Source: Azolla caroliniana
Lineage: Eukaryota > Polypodiophyta
Direction: 5' to 3'
Length of the DNA stretch: 64,000 nucleotides
Assembly: GCA_043228905.1 (NCBI GenBank)
Contig: JBHGNT010000018.1
Span: 12,896,001-12,960,000, forward strand
In this document: piece after piece, positions 1 through 10,727 of the stretch
Numbering within the stretch: the first letter of the stretch is position 1
Layout: each line of letters begins with the position of its first letter
Notes under the pieces: model-generated
What the model saw: only the letters and a program-made list of their open reading frames with translations
Told to the model about the DNA's origin: nothing
Database searches by the model: none
Position numbers and translations under genes: made by a program

Positions 1-609
1 CCATGTCTCTCAAGCATGTCGCGAAACATTTGCTCCTCTTCAGGGAGGAGGAAATCCTCCCTTCCAACTCGTAGCTTTCCTTTTGTCTCTTCGGTGAAGA
101 CATGACCTATTGCCTTTGAATCTCTTAAGCTTGGATCGTTAGTGACTTCCTTCATCTTTTGCCAGCTATCTTCCGGTAGGGGAACCACAACTGGCTTGAT
201 CTTCCTATCCACCGTTTTATATTTTGTGTTGATGTCAGCTTCCTTCATCAAGATGCTTCGATGATATTCATCAATGATAGCGTACATGTTGATGGAGTTA
301 ACCGAAATCACGTGTCGATCGTGAAGATAGCTCAAGTCCACGACGTCCTCGATTTCGCCGATGGTGTCATTAATTGAGGCTTCTTCAATAATATGAGTCA
401 CGAACTCTTCTTCTTCTATTATGTTTTCTTCTTTTAGCATCTTCTCGAAGTGTTGTATCCGACGCTTGTCCTTCTTGTTGGGAAGTACTAGTTTACGTGT
501 GCCACTAGGTGTGACACATGTTGCTTCTCCTCGCAATCCATGCACTCTACTTTCTTGTAGGGACTTGTGATCACTCGGACTATTTGTGCCCCATGCTTCA
601 ATAGTCCGC
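1..609 (-). pseudogene. A1 pol N-terminal part (truncated by window edge)
   Basis: Minus-strand reading matches, segment by segment, the start of pol in A3 (17940-18520) and A5 (45070-45720). It is the module upstream of reverse transcriptase, containing the conserved block of the type FTEETK..L..G...LLP.E, then F..ML..HGKAFAF. This module has no assigned function; it lies between protease and RT in all family members. The RT itself would be to the left of base 1. Pol starts one base back from the gag-protease frame at a GGATTTTTAG site (611-620 on the minus strand). Confidence 0.75.
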
Positions 610-610
610 T

Positions 611-2774
611 CTAAAAATCCGAGGATTCGCCTCCAAGACTATCTCGATTTCTTTCATGATTAGCTCGCACCGTTAGGAATTGAACAGATCTTTGATTGTC
701 AAGAATCTTGATTTGCACAAAAGTTGCTCCATTATTAAACACCTTGGTCTCCATCCGGGATGATGTGATATATGGTTGACCTAGGATGATAGGATGCAAA
801 GCCGATTCTTGTACGAAGAAGTGTTGATCCATCTCCACATCCCGGATCGTGACTTTAACACTTGGACAAGCTCCGTACAAGTCTTCTGTCGCCTTTGTTT
901 CCACTCGAATCTTCCATCCGTGGTTTGTATTAATTGGCCGTCTTCCTTTTTTGTAGAAGTTGGTTGACATGAGGTTGATCTCTGAGCCATGGTCAATCAA
1001 GGCTACCACGATCTCTTTCTTCTCCCTAATCTTCACCAGCGTCTCCGTTGTTGCTCGTGCCCAATGAGGTCGAGTATAGTGGTTGTCCACCATATCCTCA
1101 TCGACTTCGTCTCTTGCCATCGTTATGGCATTCACTTTTGATTTTAGTGGCTTCTCTTCTTCCTTGTCCGATAGTTGCCTTTTTCTCTTCACAAGGTCCA
1201 CGATCGTATCATGGAACTCCTTCTTCATAATATCGAGCAATTCCCTCAAGGACAAGGTCACGTGGCTATCGAAAACATGTTCCTCGAGAATCTTCTTCAG
1301 ATCAGTCGTTTGCTCTTTGTCCGACCTTAGCTTATAGGTAGGCATAATTCTTGTCTTCCGAGCGGGGTCATCGACACCAACCTTCACGGGCTGAACCATT
1401 TCTTTGACTCGTTTACTTGACTCCCCTTTTCGGGTTGATTCTCGTTCCTCCGTTTGTAAAGCTCGACTTGTTTCCGCATCTTCCTTCTTTTTCGCGTTCC
1501 TTGTTTCATGTCTTTTTGATGGGCCTTGCTCTTCTATTCTTTTTCTCTTTTCTTCGACGAACACCTCGTGGTTGTCGCACATCCACTGGATCCAACCATT
1601 CGGTTATACTTTGTACACTTCGATCCGCAAGCTCTACCTCGTTCGAAGTGCCTTTTCCCTTCTTCTCATACTCGAGAACAGTAGACCAGAACTTTGCTCC
1701 CACTTCCGCAGCTTCAATTTTGTCTTTCCCGACTCTTATTCCGGCCAACGCAGATAGTGCATTGCATCCACATGAGACGCCTCGGCATCCTCCATAGGTT
1801 TCTTCATTCCCCCTCTTCGAAATTCACTCGCAAGGGTCTTCTAGTCTCACTCGAGCAGATCATGTTGCCATCCATGTATACGATATTTTGTCGAATGGCA
1901 TCTCGAAGGCTCGTGCAATCCCTTCTCATGTGGTCCATGCTATCGCACCACACGCATCTAAAGGGTTCTCTTGCTTTGGGGCCCCGACGATTCATGTTGG
2001 CTAGCGTGACCATCTCGAACTTCTTCGCTAGTTCTTTGATGATGTCATCATCAATCTTCTTTTCTTCCGGGCTGCTTTGTTTGGGCAGCTCAGCTACTTT
2101 TGGTTGTCTTGTTTTCTCCGCGACAGTCAATCCCGCCAAGTCAGTGTCATCAACCCACTGACGACGCTTGTTGAGCCTATTGCACGCCCGCTTCACTGCA
2201 ATCCAGTCTGCCACAAACCCGTTTGCTTGGGTTTCAAGAAGAGTCCCCAATTCACGTCTATCCTTCATGTCCACAACTTTCAAGAAGTACAAAGTTTTGT
2301 CCTCCTCAAGCAACACTTGGTCCATGGCGGGGAGACGAAGAAACATTTGGTCGAACTCGTTGTACACCCTCGATGCGCTCATCCTCTTATTCTTCTTTTC
2401 TATCCACTTCATCAACGCATGTCGAGTCATCCTCGTCAAGTCTTTCGTCGAGAACTCCGCTAATATCGCGTTCTCGAACTCAGACCATGTTGTCTTACCT
2501 TCCTGAAGCTCGATGACACGTCTTTAGATGTTGTTGCGACCACTCTCTTAAAACTTGTGATTTGCCGCGCTTCAGACACGTCCTTTTGATTCATCTCCCT
2601 TTTGTATGCATCAAGGAACTTCGTAATGTTCCTTTCATCAAATTGACCCTTGAACTCCATGACACGATCAACGGCCTTCGCCACACTCGCATCGTTGTCT
2701 CTAGATCTCATCATTTGTTCGACGATTAGCATCATCCTTTCGAATTCTCCCACTCGATATCTTGAGGATGCCAT
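611..2774 (-). pseudogene. A1 gag-protease, frameshifted
   Basis: Starts at the ATG at 2774-2772 shortly after the primer site. Gag (RNA-binding capsid protein) is read in pieces: 2774-2460, then 2439-1804 after a frameshift. The latter holds a CCHC zinc knuckle, CVWCDSMDHMRRDC (about 1915-1962), of the CX2CX4HX4C type. After another break the frame from 1582 to 611 carries the aspartic protease with VVALIDHGSEINLMS (about 967-1010). The active site reads DHG rather than D(S/T)G, as in every A copy here including the near-intact A5. The ORF ends at the conserved pol junction stop. At least two frameshifts make it non-functional. Confidence 0.8.
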
Positions 2775-2818
2775 CTCCAAGTATTAGTCGATCCTCAACT
2801 TAATCCTTCCTACCGCCT

Positions 2819-2838
2819 CTTTCACGTTAGGTTCACCG
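2819..2838 (-). other. A1 primer-binding site
   Basis: Minus-strand GGTGAACCTAACGTGAAAGA, eight bases inside the LTR end, is a decayed copy of the family sequence TGGTGAACCCGACGTGAAAG found intact in A3, A5 and A6. Confidence 0.65.
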
Positions 2839-2846
2839 CTTAATTA

Positions 2847-3961
2847 TGTCGTGAAGATCCGTCACTACGTGCAGATCGTGAGGCGGAACCATCGGGGTCC
2901 TGAATCGGAAGGATTCGAAGTTTGCACTAACTTGAGCGAGAAGGTATTTAAGATAGATTGAGAGATATTGATATGATGAAAGAGTGATATTAAGATAAAG
3001 ATCGAACTTTTAACTTTTAGATTTAGGAGAGAAGATACAACAACAATAGGATTACAAGTTTCTTATTTTTCCAAAATTTTTCATTACCCCCATTTTCTTG
3101 ATTCCTCCACTGTTTTATAGATGCCCCCATGCATATGGTGCATGTGAAGGTGCAAGACATGCATGAGATGCATGTTTGCCATTTGGCGCTCATGTATTAC
3201 ATGTGTTACATGATAACTATGTCACTCATTCAAGCTCTCATATATGAGAATTTACATGTAAAATGATCAAAGTAAAGCTTTTGAAGATATGACTTGGCTT
3301 AGTGGTAAGCCTATTGACTTTCAACTTGGAGGTGCAAGGTTCAAGGCTTGCTCACATCCCTTTCAAAACACAAAATACTACTAGGCTTTTGGTCTTGTAT
3401 TTACACCGAAAACCTTCAAATCACCATGCATCGCGATCAATCAACCTATCCGTATGTCCCGATTGGTTCAATCTGATCCTTTTTTTCATCGTCTTGCTGG
3501 CTTCGTCCAGTCGCCGTCGCCACCTCGCAGGCTCTGTCTGGTTCCGGTCGGCCAAAACTTTTACAAGTAGTTAGGCCACACCAATTCATCTAGTTAGTTT
3601 AGCTCAAGTTGCCTTGAACATTCTATGATCCACTCATAGACACAAAGTAATAGATTTTGGTCCGCCTTATATACTCTGGGATCCTTATTTATCCCGTCTA
3701 TGTGGGATATCTCGTAGTTTTGTTTTTTCTCTTCTACTTCGCAAACTTCATACCCACATAACTTGCCAATTAGTTTTCCGTTTCTTATGTGGTAAAGTGT
3801 ATTCGAAAGCTCTTGAAGACCTCCATCTTTTTGTACAAAGGTATTAAACTAGTATAAAATAGTATATTCACTATTATTGTTTTATGTTATGTGTGAAGAA
3901 CCACACTCGATTTTGTACATTCCATTCAATTTTCACAGCGTTGGCGAAAATCTTTATGACA
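2847..3961 (-). repeat. A1 5' LTR
   Basis: About 1115 bp, bounded by TGTCATAAAGATTTTCGCC at the right end (minus-strand start) and ...GGATCTTCACGACA at 2847. It holds two TATA-like boxes on the minus strand: tatataag near 3665-3674 and ctataaaac near 3112-3120. Just upstream of the second lies a CATGCATG-rich stretch (3130-3215). Between the two TATA boxes is an antisense tRNA-like module (3295-3348). The layout matches the A3 LTRs. Confidence 0.8.
3295..3348 (+). promoter_or_regulatory. tRNA-like A-box/B-box module in A1 LTR, antisense to element
   Basis: Box A TGGCTTAGTGG (3295-3305) fits the pol III consensus TRGYNNARNGG. Box B GGTTCAAGGCT (3338-3348) differs from GGTTCRANNCC at the last base. 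Start-to-start spacing is 43. GGCTTA-GTGG-TAAGCC can fold as a D-arm-like hairpin and GCAAG...CTTGC as a T-arm-like one. Whether it is transcribed is unknown. Confidence 0.6.
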
Positions 3962-3989
3962 TCGTCACCGCCCTAAATGATAACCGAAA

Positions 3990-4996
3990 GAAGGAAAGAA
4001 AGAAACGGACCGGCGTTCAAACTACGCTTGGAGATAGAGCAATCCATCGACTTTAAGCATGTGATGGAAGAAAGGATCTTGGATAGCTGAATCGAGTTCA
4101 CACTACGGAAGATCATGGGAATTGCAAAGAAAAGAAGTTGAAATTGATTGGATCGAGCTCCTAGGGCCACTCAAGATTGGAGAAGGAGAACCCGAAAACC
4201 AAAACCATGCTTTAATCTTTACTAGAGGAGATGCATTGCAAGCCATATATATGAACCAAGAGAATTACTTCGAAGAAGCTCTAAAGGTGAGAAAACTTTT
4301 GCAAGAGTTTACCAAACACTGTGGATTGAGCAAACCACAATTGCTAGGGGTGGGATCATGTGTTTACGGGATCAGTATCTTCTTTAGCTTGGTTCATGTC
4401 AACATAAGAGAGTAGTTTTGTGACACTTGGCAATTGACTTAATGAAAAGGAAGAGACTGGCGACAATTGAGGAAAGAGCGAGACTGGCAAATGTTTGGAC
4501 GAGCGTTATTACAACGGAAGGTCTCGAAATTTGTGGATAGCCATTTCGCAAGGCCACATTGGCTAGGGCCACTGCCGAGACACCAGTGCGGGTAGGAGAC
4601 TTGAAAGATCTGGTGGTGGCGCTGGTTGATCATGGCTCGGAGATCAACCTCATGTCTCTTGACTTCTATCGGAAAAGTTGCTGTCCCATTAATACTAGGC
4701 ATGGGTAGGTGATTCGAGCAGCAACAAGGGCAACATAAGAGCTTCATGGGACCTGTCCTAACGTTAAGGTAACTATTGACGACGTCGAGCATGATCAACA
4801 CTTCTTTGTGCAAGAGTCGGCGTCACATCCTGTTATCCTTGGCAAGCCTTACATTACCGAAATCTGTGATAATGGTTTGGCATATGTACGGATACGAAGT
4901 CAGGATGCGACAAGCTTGGTTCAATTCCTCATCGTGTGACCAAACCATGAAAGAAATAGGCATAGCTTAGGGAAAGAATCAAGGGAGGAATTTTAA
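3990..4996 (+). pseudogene. A4 gag C-terminal end and protease, interrupted by captured host sequence
   Basis: Before 4136 the frame reads the gag segment equivalent to A5's FKLR..IE...DLK.V.EERILDS...LRE..GIAKK, with one in-frame stop. About 295 bp of unrelated host coding sequence follows. From about 4432 the element resumes (IDLMKRKRLATI), then the protease ALVDHGSEINLMSLDFY (about 4612-4670) and the HFFVQESASHPVILGKPYIT block. It ends at GAATTTTAA (4988-4996), the counterpart of the conserved pol junction. Stops after the protease motif (for example in place of W after RHG) make it dead. Confidence 0.75.
4137..4431 (+). pseudogene. Captured fragment of a plant callose synthase (1,3-beta-glucan synthase) gene
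   Basis: Not retrotransposon sequence. The frame from 4122 reads WIELLGPLKIGEGEPENQNH, then ALIFTRGDALQAIYMNQENY, then FEEALKVRKLLQEF. From memory this is the conserved GEGKPENQNHA.IFTRGEALQ.IDMNQDNY.EEALK.RNLL.EF block of plant glucan-synthase-like callose synthases, membrane enzymes that make 1,3-beta-glucan from UDP-glucose. After a one-base shift near 4386 it continues AWFMS...ESSFVTLG, again in family order. The segment replaces nothing: element sequence flanks it on both sides, with ATTGA/TTGA at each junction. It is only about 95 codons, has a frameshift and stops, and cannot make enzyme. The reading as callose synthase is confident; the capture route is inference. Confidence 0.82.
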
Positions 4997-5039
4997 TTCG
5001 GGCTATTAGGGAGAGGGACAACAATAGTTCGGGACATCT

Positions 5040-5550
5040 TGAAAGACATATATGCGTGGAAACGTATGTGAGGACCTGTCGGTTATGCTCAGCAAACAAC
5101 ACAGAGGGAAGGCAAGAAGATATAGACAAATGATAGATACACACCAATAAAGCTTTAATGGAAGCTCTCCTTATTTTTGTTTTCTGTCAAAGACTCGATG
5201 GAGAGGATGATCAAGTGATCTCTTCTTTACAAAGATAGATATGCGTGGAAACGTATGTGAGGACCTGTCGGTTATGCTTAGCAAACAACACAGAGGGAAG
5301 GCAAGAAGATATAGACAAATGATAGATACACACCGATAAAGCTTTAATGGAAGCTCTCCTTATTTCTGTTTTCTCTCAAAGACTCGATGTCGACGATGAT
5401 CAAGTGATCTCTTCTTTACAAAGACAGATATGCGTGGAAACGAGGACCTGTCAGTTATGCTCAACAAACAACATAGAGAGAAGGCAAGAAGATATAGACA
5501 AATGATAGATACACACAGATAAAGCTTTAATGGAAGCTCTCCTTATTTCT

Positions 5551-5588
<38 letters not shown>

Positions 5589-5722
5589 AGACTCGATGTA
5601 CAGAATGATCAAGTGATCTCTTCTTTAGAACGTTAGGTTATTTCTTATACACTAAGCCCTAAGTATATGGACGAGTTCACACTAGGATACAAACTGGAAG
5701 GAGTCGGTCTTTTATGCCAACA
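5040..5722 (-). repeat. copia-2 3' LTR with internal triplication
   Basis: Starts tgaaagacat and ends tatgccaaca, the same termini as the partner LTR at 23197-23497, but 683 bp against 301 bp. The extra length comes from about three tandem copies of a unit of about 190 bp beginning atgcgtggaaacg (near 5050, 5241 and 5429). The third contains a CT run (5552-5586). The minus-strand polypurine tract ACGGGGGAGTT abuts the LTR at 5723-5733. Confidence 0.8.
5552..5586. repeat. (CT)n microsatellite
   Basis: Uninterrupted CT dinucleotide run in the third LTR subunit of copia-2; a shorter run lies at the matching place in the other LTR (near 23340-23361). Confidence 0.9.
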
Positions 5723-5829
5723 AACTCCCCCGTAAAAGGACTACTCTTTAATACATGTAGATGTGTTTGGGATTGTCTCCCCCGTAAAACTAGATTACAA
5801 CACTAATCCAGATTTATGTTACAAGTCAG

Positions 5830-6521
5830 TCGGCATAGGTGAGGTTCATGTTGAGCCTAGCATGGCTCATTATCATGATTGATTCGGTCGACTCTTACCT
5901 TTTGCTCCTTGTTCGGCTTTCTTCTTCTCGGTCGCTTATCGTAGTCCCATCTTTGTCCTTAGTGCTCCGAAGTGTTGATCTAAGAGTGGCTTTGTCAGGC
6001 AATCGGCGATGTTCACCTAGGTGTCGATCTTCTCGACTTCGAGCTTCTTCTTAGTTATAAGCTCCCAGATTTGATGATACCATACCTCAATGTGCTGCGT
6101 CTTTGCGTGATAGAGGGGATTGTTAATGAGGTGAATTGCGCCCTGTGAGTCACAATAGATGGTCGGCACTGGTCGGCCGATTTGGCTTGTAGATGAAAAG
6201 TTGGCAGACAGTCGGTGCACCCAGATCGCTTCCTTCGTTGCCTCTGATGCTGCTATGTACTCAGCCTCTATGGTCGATAGGGTTGTGCACTCTTGAAGCT
6301 TCGACCTCCATAATATCGCACCGCCACCATAGGTGAAAATATAGCCTGATGTTGACTTCCGATTGTCCGTATTTCCAGCATAGTTAGAGTCAGTGTAGCC
6401 TTTGACTTCGGCTTAGGTTGTCAAACCGAAAGTTAGCTATGTATCTTCGGTTCCTCTCAGGTACTTGAAGATGTGCTTGACGGCCTCCTAATGCTTCCGC
6501 CCTGGGTTTAACATGTACCGG
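5830..6521 (-). pseudogene. copia-2 RT end and RNase H
   Basis: Minus-strand reading starts at the A2 insertion point with YMLNPGRKH, goes on to a KYLRGTED-like block, and then to RNase H. Visible there are IEAEY (the conserved STEAEY glutamate), YCDSQGAIHLINNP and the KTQHIEV block, all standard for copia RNase H, which degrades the RNA strand of the RNA:DNA hybrid. Stops and frameshifts interrupt it. The segment between RNase H and the LTR (5723-5830) holds the polypurine tract and no gene. Confidence 0.8.
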
Positions 6522-7144
6522 TGTCACGTCGATCTCGGCGTACGAGAGCAAACGAAAAGAAAATTGTGGATCCGGGAAGTAAGCACCGGGCTTGTTGTCA
6601 AAGAAAGAGGAGAAACGAAAATAACTTGTATTGATATCTGAAGATGATTACAAAATATTTCTTGTACAATATATAGCTTGTCCCTCCTATTACAATAATA
6701 TTCCTCGTCTCATGTTTTTCTACTCTTTTCCCTTTCCCTCTTTAAATAGGTGCCCCATGCATATGATGCATGTGAGGGTACAAGACATGCATGTAGTGCA
6801 TGAAATGCATGTGATGCATGATAGACTTCCCACTCATTTGAGCTTTAATGTATGAAAATATATATGGCATAAGTACAAAGTATAGCTTCAAAAAAACAAA
6901 TGACCTACCCTAATGGTATGTGCCTTGTATTTGGTACGGGAGGTTGTGGGTTCAAGTCTCTCAAATTTTATTAATATTTTAGTTTATTTTTCTATCGTGA
7001 AGCAAATCCTTCATGACACCTAAACCCCTAAATGCTCCTACTCATCAAGGCCTCACACTCTATATAACCTTTTACAAAGATTTGAATAAGCCATATAAAT
7101 TGGTAGAGGTTATTTTCTCATCGTGGCATGGAAACGTCCTGACA
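6522..7144 (-). repeat. A2 3' LTR
   Basis: 623 bp, termini TGTCACGTCG...CGTCCTGACA. Minus-strand TATA candidates lie near 7055-7064 (ttatatagag) and 6744-6751 (tatttaaa). A CATGCATG-rich stretch (6755-6830) sits directly upstream of the second, and a tRNA-like module (6906-6959) lies between them. Confidence 0.85.
6906..6959 (+). promoter_or_regulatory. tRNA-like module in A2 3' LTR, antisense to element
   Basis: Box A-like TACCCTAATGG at 6906-6916 and box B GGTTCAAGTCT at 6949-6959, spaced 43 start to start. Absent from the partner LTR at 12901-13295. Confidence 0.5.
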
Positions 7145-7154
7145 TCCTCCACCT

Positions 7155-10100
7155 CTAGACCTGCGCATCCTTTGGCATGCGCCAACGAATGTCTCCTTCT
7201 TCAGCTTCATGGATGTCATCTTCATTGAGGATGTTAGTGCTTTGATCTTCCCTTCTCTTGAATAGCTTAATTCGCTTTCCTGCAATTGGTAACTTTAAAT
7301 CAACTCCATCCATTTCAGTTAGGAAATAAGTTGCATTTTTATTCACTTGTCTAATGATATATGGCCCGAACCATCTTTAGGCAAATTTGCGAGAAGTACT
7401 ATGTTGGTTATCCAAGCCGCTATCATAAACTATGACCCAATCACCTTCTTGGAGGTTTCTTGGTCGAAGGTGATGGGTTTTATCAAATCTTTCTTTGTTC
7501 CGTAGTCGACATTGTTTCATCCTTTCCGTAGCTATTTGAACATCTTCATCCCTTCTTTCTAGCTGTCTTATTCTAAGAGCAAGCAAATCTTCTTGACTCA
7601 TTTCATCTGCCCATGGCAAGACAACCTAGGAAAATACCGATTGCTCTACTAGCATAATTGGCTTTTGATGAAGAATCAATTATAATGGCATAAAGCCAGT
7701 CACGAAACTGTGAGTAGTGCGGTCATCCCATAGTGCATACAGTAACAAATGAGGCTAGTTAGCTATCTTGCCATCACAAGCTTTAACCAAAGCTTTTACT
7801 ATAGGGCCATGTCTACGCTTAGCCTTTCCCATTAGCTTCAGGGTTATATGCCGTAGTTAAGGACAGTCGAATTCCCATTATTGAAAAAAATTGTACAGCT
7901 TCGTTAGAATCTAGTTCTCCTCTATATGCAACAATCTTCCCAAATGCACCCATACCTACATATCACATCTTCAAGAAGGAACTTACAAACAGCTAAAGTG
8001 GTTTTTTGGCGTAGGGTTTGGCCTTCCACTTGATTTGTCAAATCCTCTCTTGCCAACACAAGATATCTCATTTTCCAAACCCCTGCATGCATCATTACAA
8101 TATCCACAACCCATTTATAATGTAGAGATAAAGAATAAGTAGGTTGCAACCCATCACGATGTCGAACATTTGAATACATTTGGCAGTTCTCACACGATTG
8201 TACATATTCTGCAACATCATTGTACATTCCAACCCACCAAAAATTCTCTTTTAATTTCGAGTAGGTGGCCCAAACTCCACGATGACTTGCCCATAAAGTA
8301 TCATGAAATTCAAATATTAGTTTTTGTTCTTCTTCCCTTCTTCCAACCACTCTTTGCGGAATCTCTTTCACAACTTTTGGATGTCTCCAAAGATATCCCT
8401 CATGAAGAAAAAATTTATAAGATTTCTTTCTTATTTGATGAAATAGCTCCCTTGACCATGTTCCATCTTTCACGTGAGTACTCAAGTATTTTCCAATTTG
8501 TAACATCTCCCCATCGTACTCAGATTCACGAAGAATAACATGAACACCCAAATCACATGACCCCTTCACGTTACAATTTATGGAAAAGAAATCAAAACTC
8601 TTGTCTTCTTCATCAGTCATTACCATAATATTTTTACCTTTAAACCTCGCTCTTGAGAGCATATTGGCAATTGGGTTATCCGTTCCTGCAATGTGCTTGA
8701 TTTTAGGACATAGTGATTTTATATAAACTATCCATCTAAGCATAGCTATATCAGATGTTTCACAACTTGAAATCATTCCTAGCAATGGACGACAATTTGT
8801 TTCAACCCCAACTTCAACACCAATTAAGTATTCACGATCTGTTTTAATAACTGTTAACATACCCCATAACTCTCTTTTAATCTGTGGGTAAGCTCTTTGG
8901 CGTTCTGTTAAGATTTTTGCACCAAATCGAACTACATATCCCAACCCATCATTCTCTTCTTGGCTAACAACCCAACCGATCCCGATTGGACTTGTATCCA
9001 CAGTAACAATGATGGGACATTCACTATCATACCTAGCCTTCTGTAAAATAGGGGCATTCAACAACATTTCCTTTAGTTGGCGAATTGCATCTGTATGTAC
9101 ATTAGTCCAAAGGAAACTTGAATTCTTCTTAAGCAACCCATAAAGCGGATTAGCCACATGTGCGAAATGTGGAATCCAAATTCGGTAAAACACACAAGCA
9201 CCCAAAAACCTATGCACTTCTGTTAGAGATTTACAATCATCCTTTAGATTTTGAATTGCATTTACCTTAATTGGGGATGACTTTCTTCCGTAGGGTCCAC
9301 ACATGTGCCCTACAATCAGAACTTCGGGACCCCAAACATAGATTTTTGACCTGAAAATGTAAGATGAACCTCTTCTAACCTTGAAAGGATTCTTTCCCAG
9401 CATCAATGCGGTCTGCAACAAACTTTCTACATCCGTTCAGCATGAGTTTTTCATCCTACTTATTCATCGAGCATCCTTTAATTGGAACATCATCTAGAAA
9501 AGGTATAGTTATTTTTAGCACAATATCTCTTAAAATTTTATTCATAGCATTCACCATATGTGCCATTGAATTTGTAGCATCTTGTGGCAATGTAAATATT
9601 TGCATCAATCCAATTGGTGTTCTTATAGTAGTTATATCAAGACTATCAATAGCAAGTTGAAATTGATCATACCCTGAATACAAATTACAAATAGAATATA
9701 TAGCTCTTCCTACGAAAGCTTTTGCAAAGGCATCTACAATCGGTCCAACATCGACATTTCGAATAATAACCCTATTGATAGGTTGTAAATCCTGAACAAA
9801 CATTAATGAATCGTTCTTTTTAGGTACAGTAAACCACTTATTCGAGTAGGGGGCATCTGATGGCTCCAAGATACCCATTTCTATTTTTTCCTTAAGCAAA
9901 GCTATTACTTGCGGTATTTGGGCTCGAGGAATAGGGATAGGCCTTAAATTCTAAGGAATATGCGGAACTGTAAATATAGTCATTGGTTCCACAACTGTGG
10001 GATCTACACAACCAATTTCACTCGATTCAAATGCAAATGCTTTCCCATGACTAGCAATCATATTTCGAAAACATTGTATCTTAACAGGCAAAAGAAAATC

Positions 10101-10727
10101 ATTCTCACCAACTTTTAGTAGATCTAGAGTAGCATTTGTAAACTTATGACCAATATCCTTAGAATCCCGTAATATTGGCTCATACGCGACATTCTTTTTC
10201 ATTTTAGTACTATCCATAGGTAGATGCATGGCCACAGGCTTGACCATTTTGTCTATTGTTTTATATTTAGTGTTAACTTTTATTGCACAGTTATGTTTAC
10301 TTGCTTTTTTAGCCATTTCATGATAGCTATTGCCAACTAGTTCACTATTAGCTATACAACAAATTTTTTCAATAAAATCAGCAATATGAAGGTACATATC
10401 AATAGAATTTACATGAACAAATCTCTTGTCGCATTCTTTCTCATTCAAGCAAATTTCTAATATTTTGACTATATCCACATATGAATATTCAAGAAACATA
10501 CTAGAAATTATGTCATCCCTTTCAATCATCCCTAAAGTGCACAATGCATCCAACATCTTTCCGCTCCCTTTATTTTGTGCATGACTTTCCACACCAAAGT
10601 AACATGTAAATCCATCCATTGTATTAGAGAAAGTAATGATTGTTTTATTAATTGGAAAACATTTTTGCAAGGAAAGAAAAGCTTTGGGACCATTGTGTCC
10701 CTGCCCATCAATGATCCTATTTTAAAA
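7155..10727 (-). pseudogene. A2 pol: RT, RNase H, integrase
   Basis: Minus strand. The N-terminal module lies in 10670-9951 and RT in 9899-9456, with SGYDQFQLAIDS and the catalytic FLDDVPIKGC (FLDD, not YxDD). One long frame, 9421-7922 (499 codons), holds RNase H (VTVDTSPIGIGWV, RELWG, ETNCRPLLGM) and the start of integrase. Its HHCC zinc finger reads FHDTLWASHRG...SCENCQ, followed by WVVDIV and REDLTNQVEG. Beyond 7922 a frameshift breaks the D,D(35)E part. The C-terminal GDWVIVYDSGLDNQHSTSRK block is in 7619-7377 and the tail in 7346-7155. The junction to gag-protease is GGATTTTAAAA near 10720. Dead, but with the longest preserved pol frame among the old copies. Confidence 0.82.

Larger units (their letters stand above)
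1..3961 (-). mobile_element. A1, Ty3/gypsy family A element, left end outside window
   Basis: Minus-strand LTR retrotransposon. Reading from right to left it has the 5' LTR (2847-3961), the primer site just left of it, gag-protease, then the start of pol, which runs off the window. It sits inside the gag of plus-strand element A4, which resumes at 3962. The four bases after its LTR are tcgt, a CG-centred target like those of the other A and B elements; the matching copy is outside the window. Coding parts are broken by frameshifts, so it is dead. Confidence 0.85.
3962..5039 (+). mobile_element. A4, Ty3/gypsy family A, first segment (gag end and protease)
   Basis: Plus-strand remnant that continues at 23503 after the copia-2 insertion. 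Copia-2 is flanked by the 5-bp repeat catct (5035-5039 and 23498-23502), and the coding sense joins correctly across it: the protease stop and pol linker before 5039, the rest of the linker after 23502. The 5' part of A4 lies left of A1 and is outside the window. Confidence 0.8.

Noticed and set aside
3295-3348. A functional host tRNA gene
   Set aside because: No complete acceptor stem or anticodon arm can be paired, and the same module recurs in several LTRs, so it is called tRNA-like only.
4137-4431. A working callose synthase gene or exon
   Set aside because: Only about 95 codons of a roughly 1900-residue family are present, with a frameshift and stops, embedded in a transposon.
6755-6830. 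Short regularly spaced atgcat repeats as a CRISPR-like array
   Set aside because: Units are 6-10 bp, irregularly spaced, in an LTR of a plant retrotransposon; no spacers of constant length.
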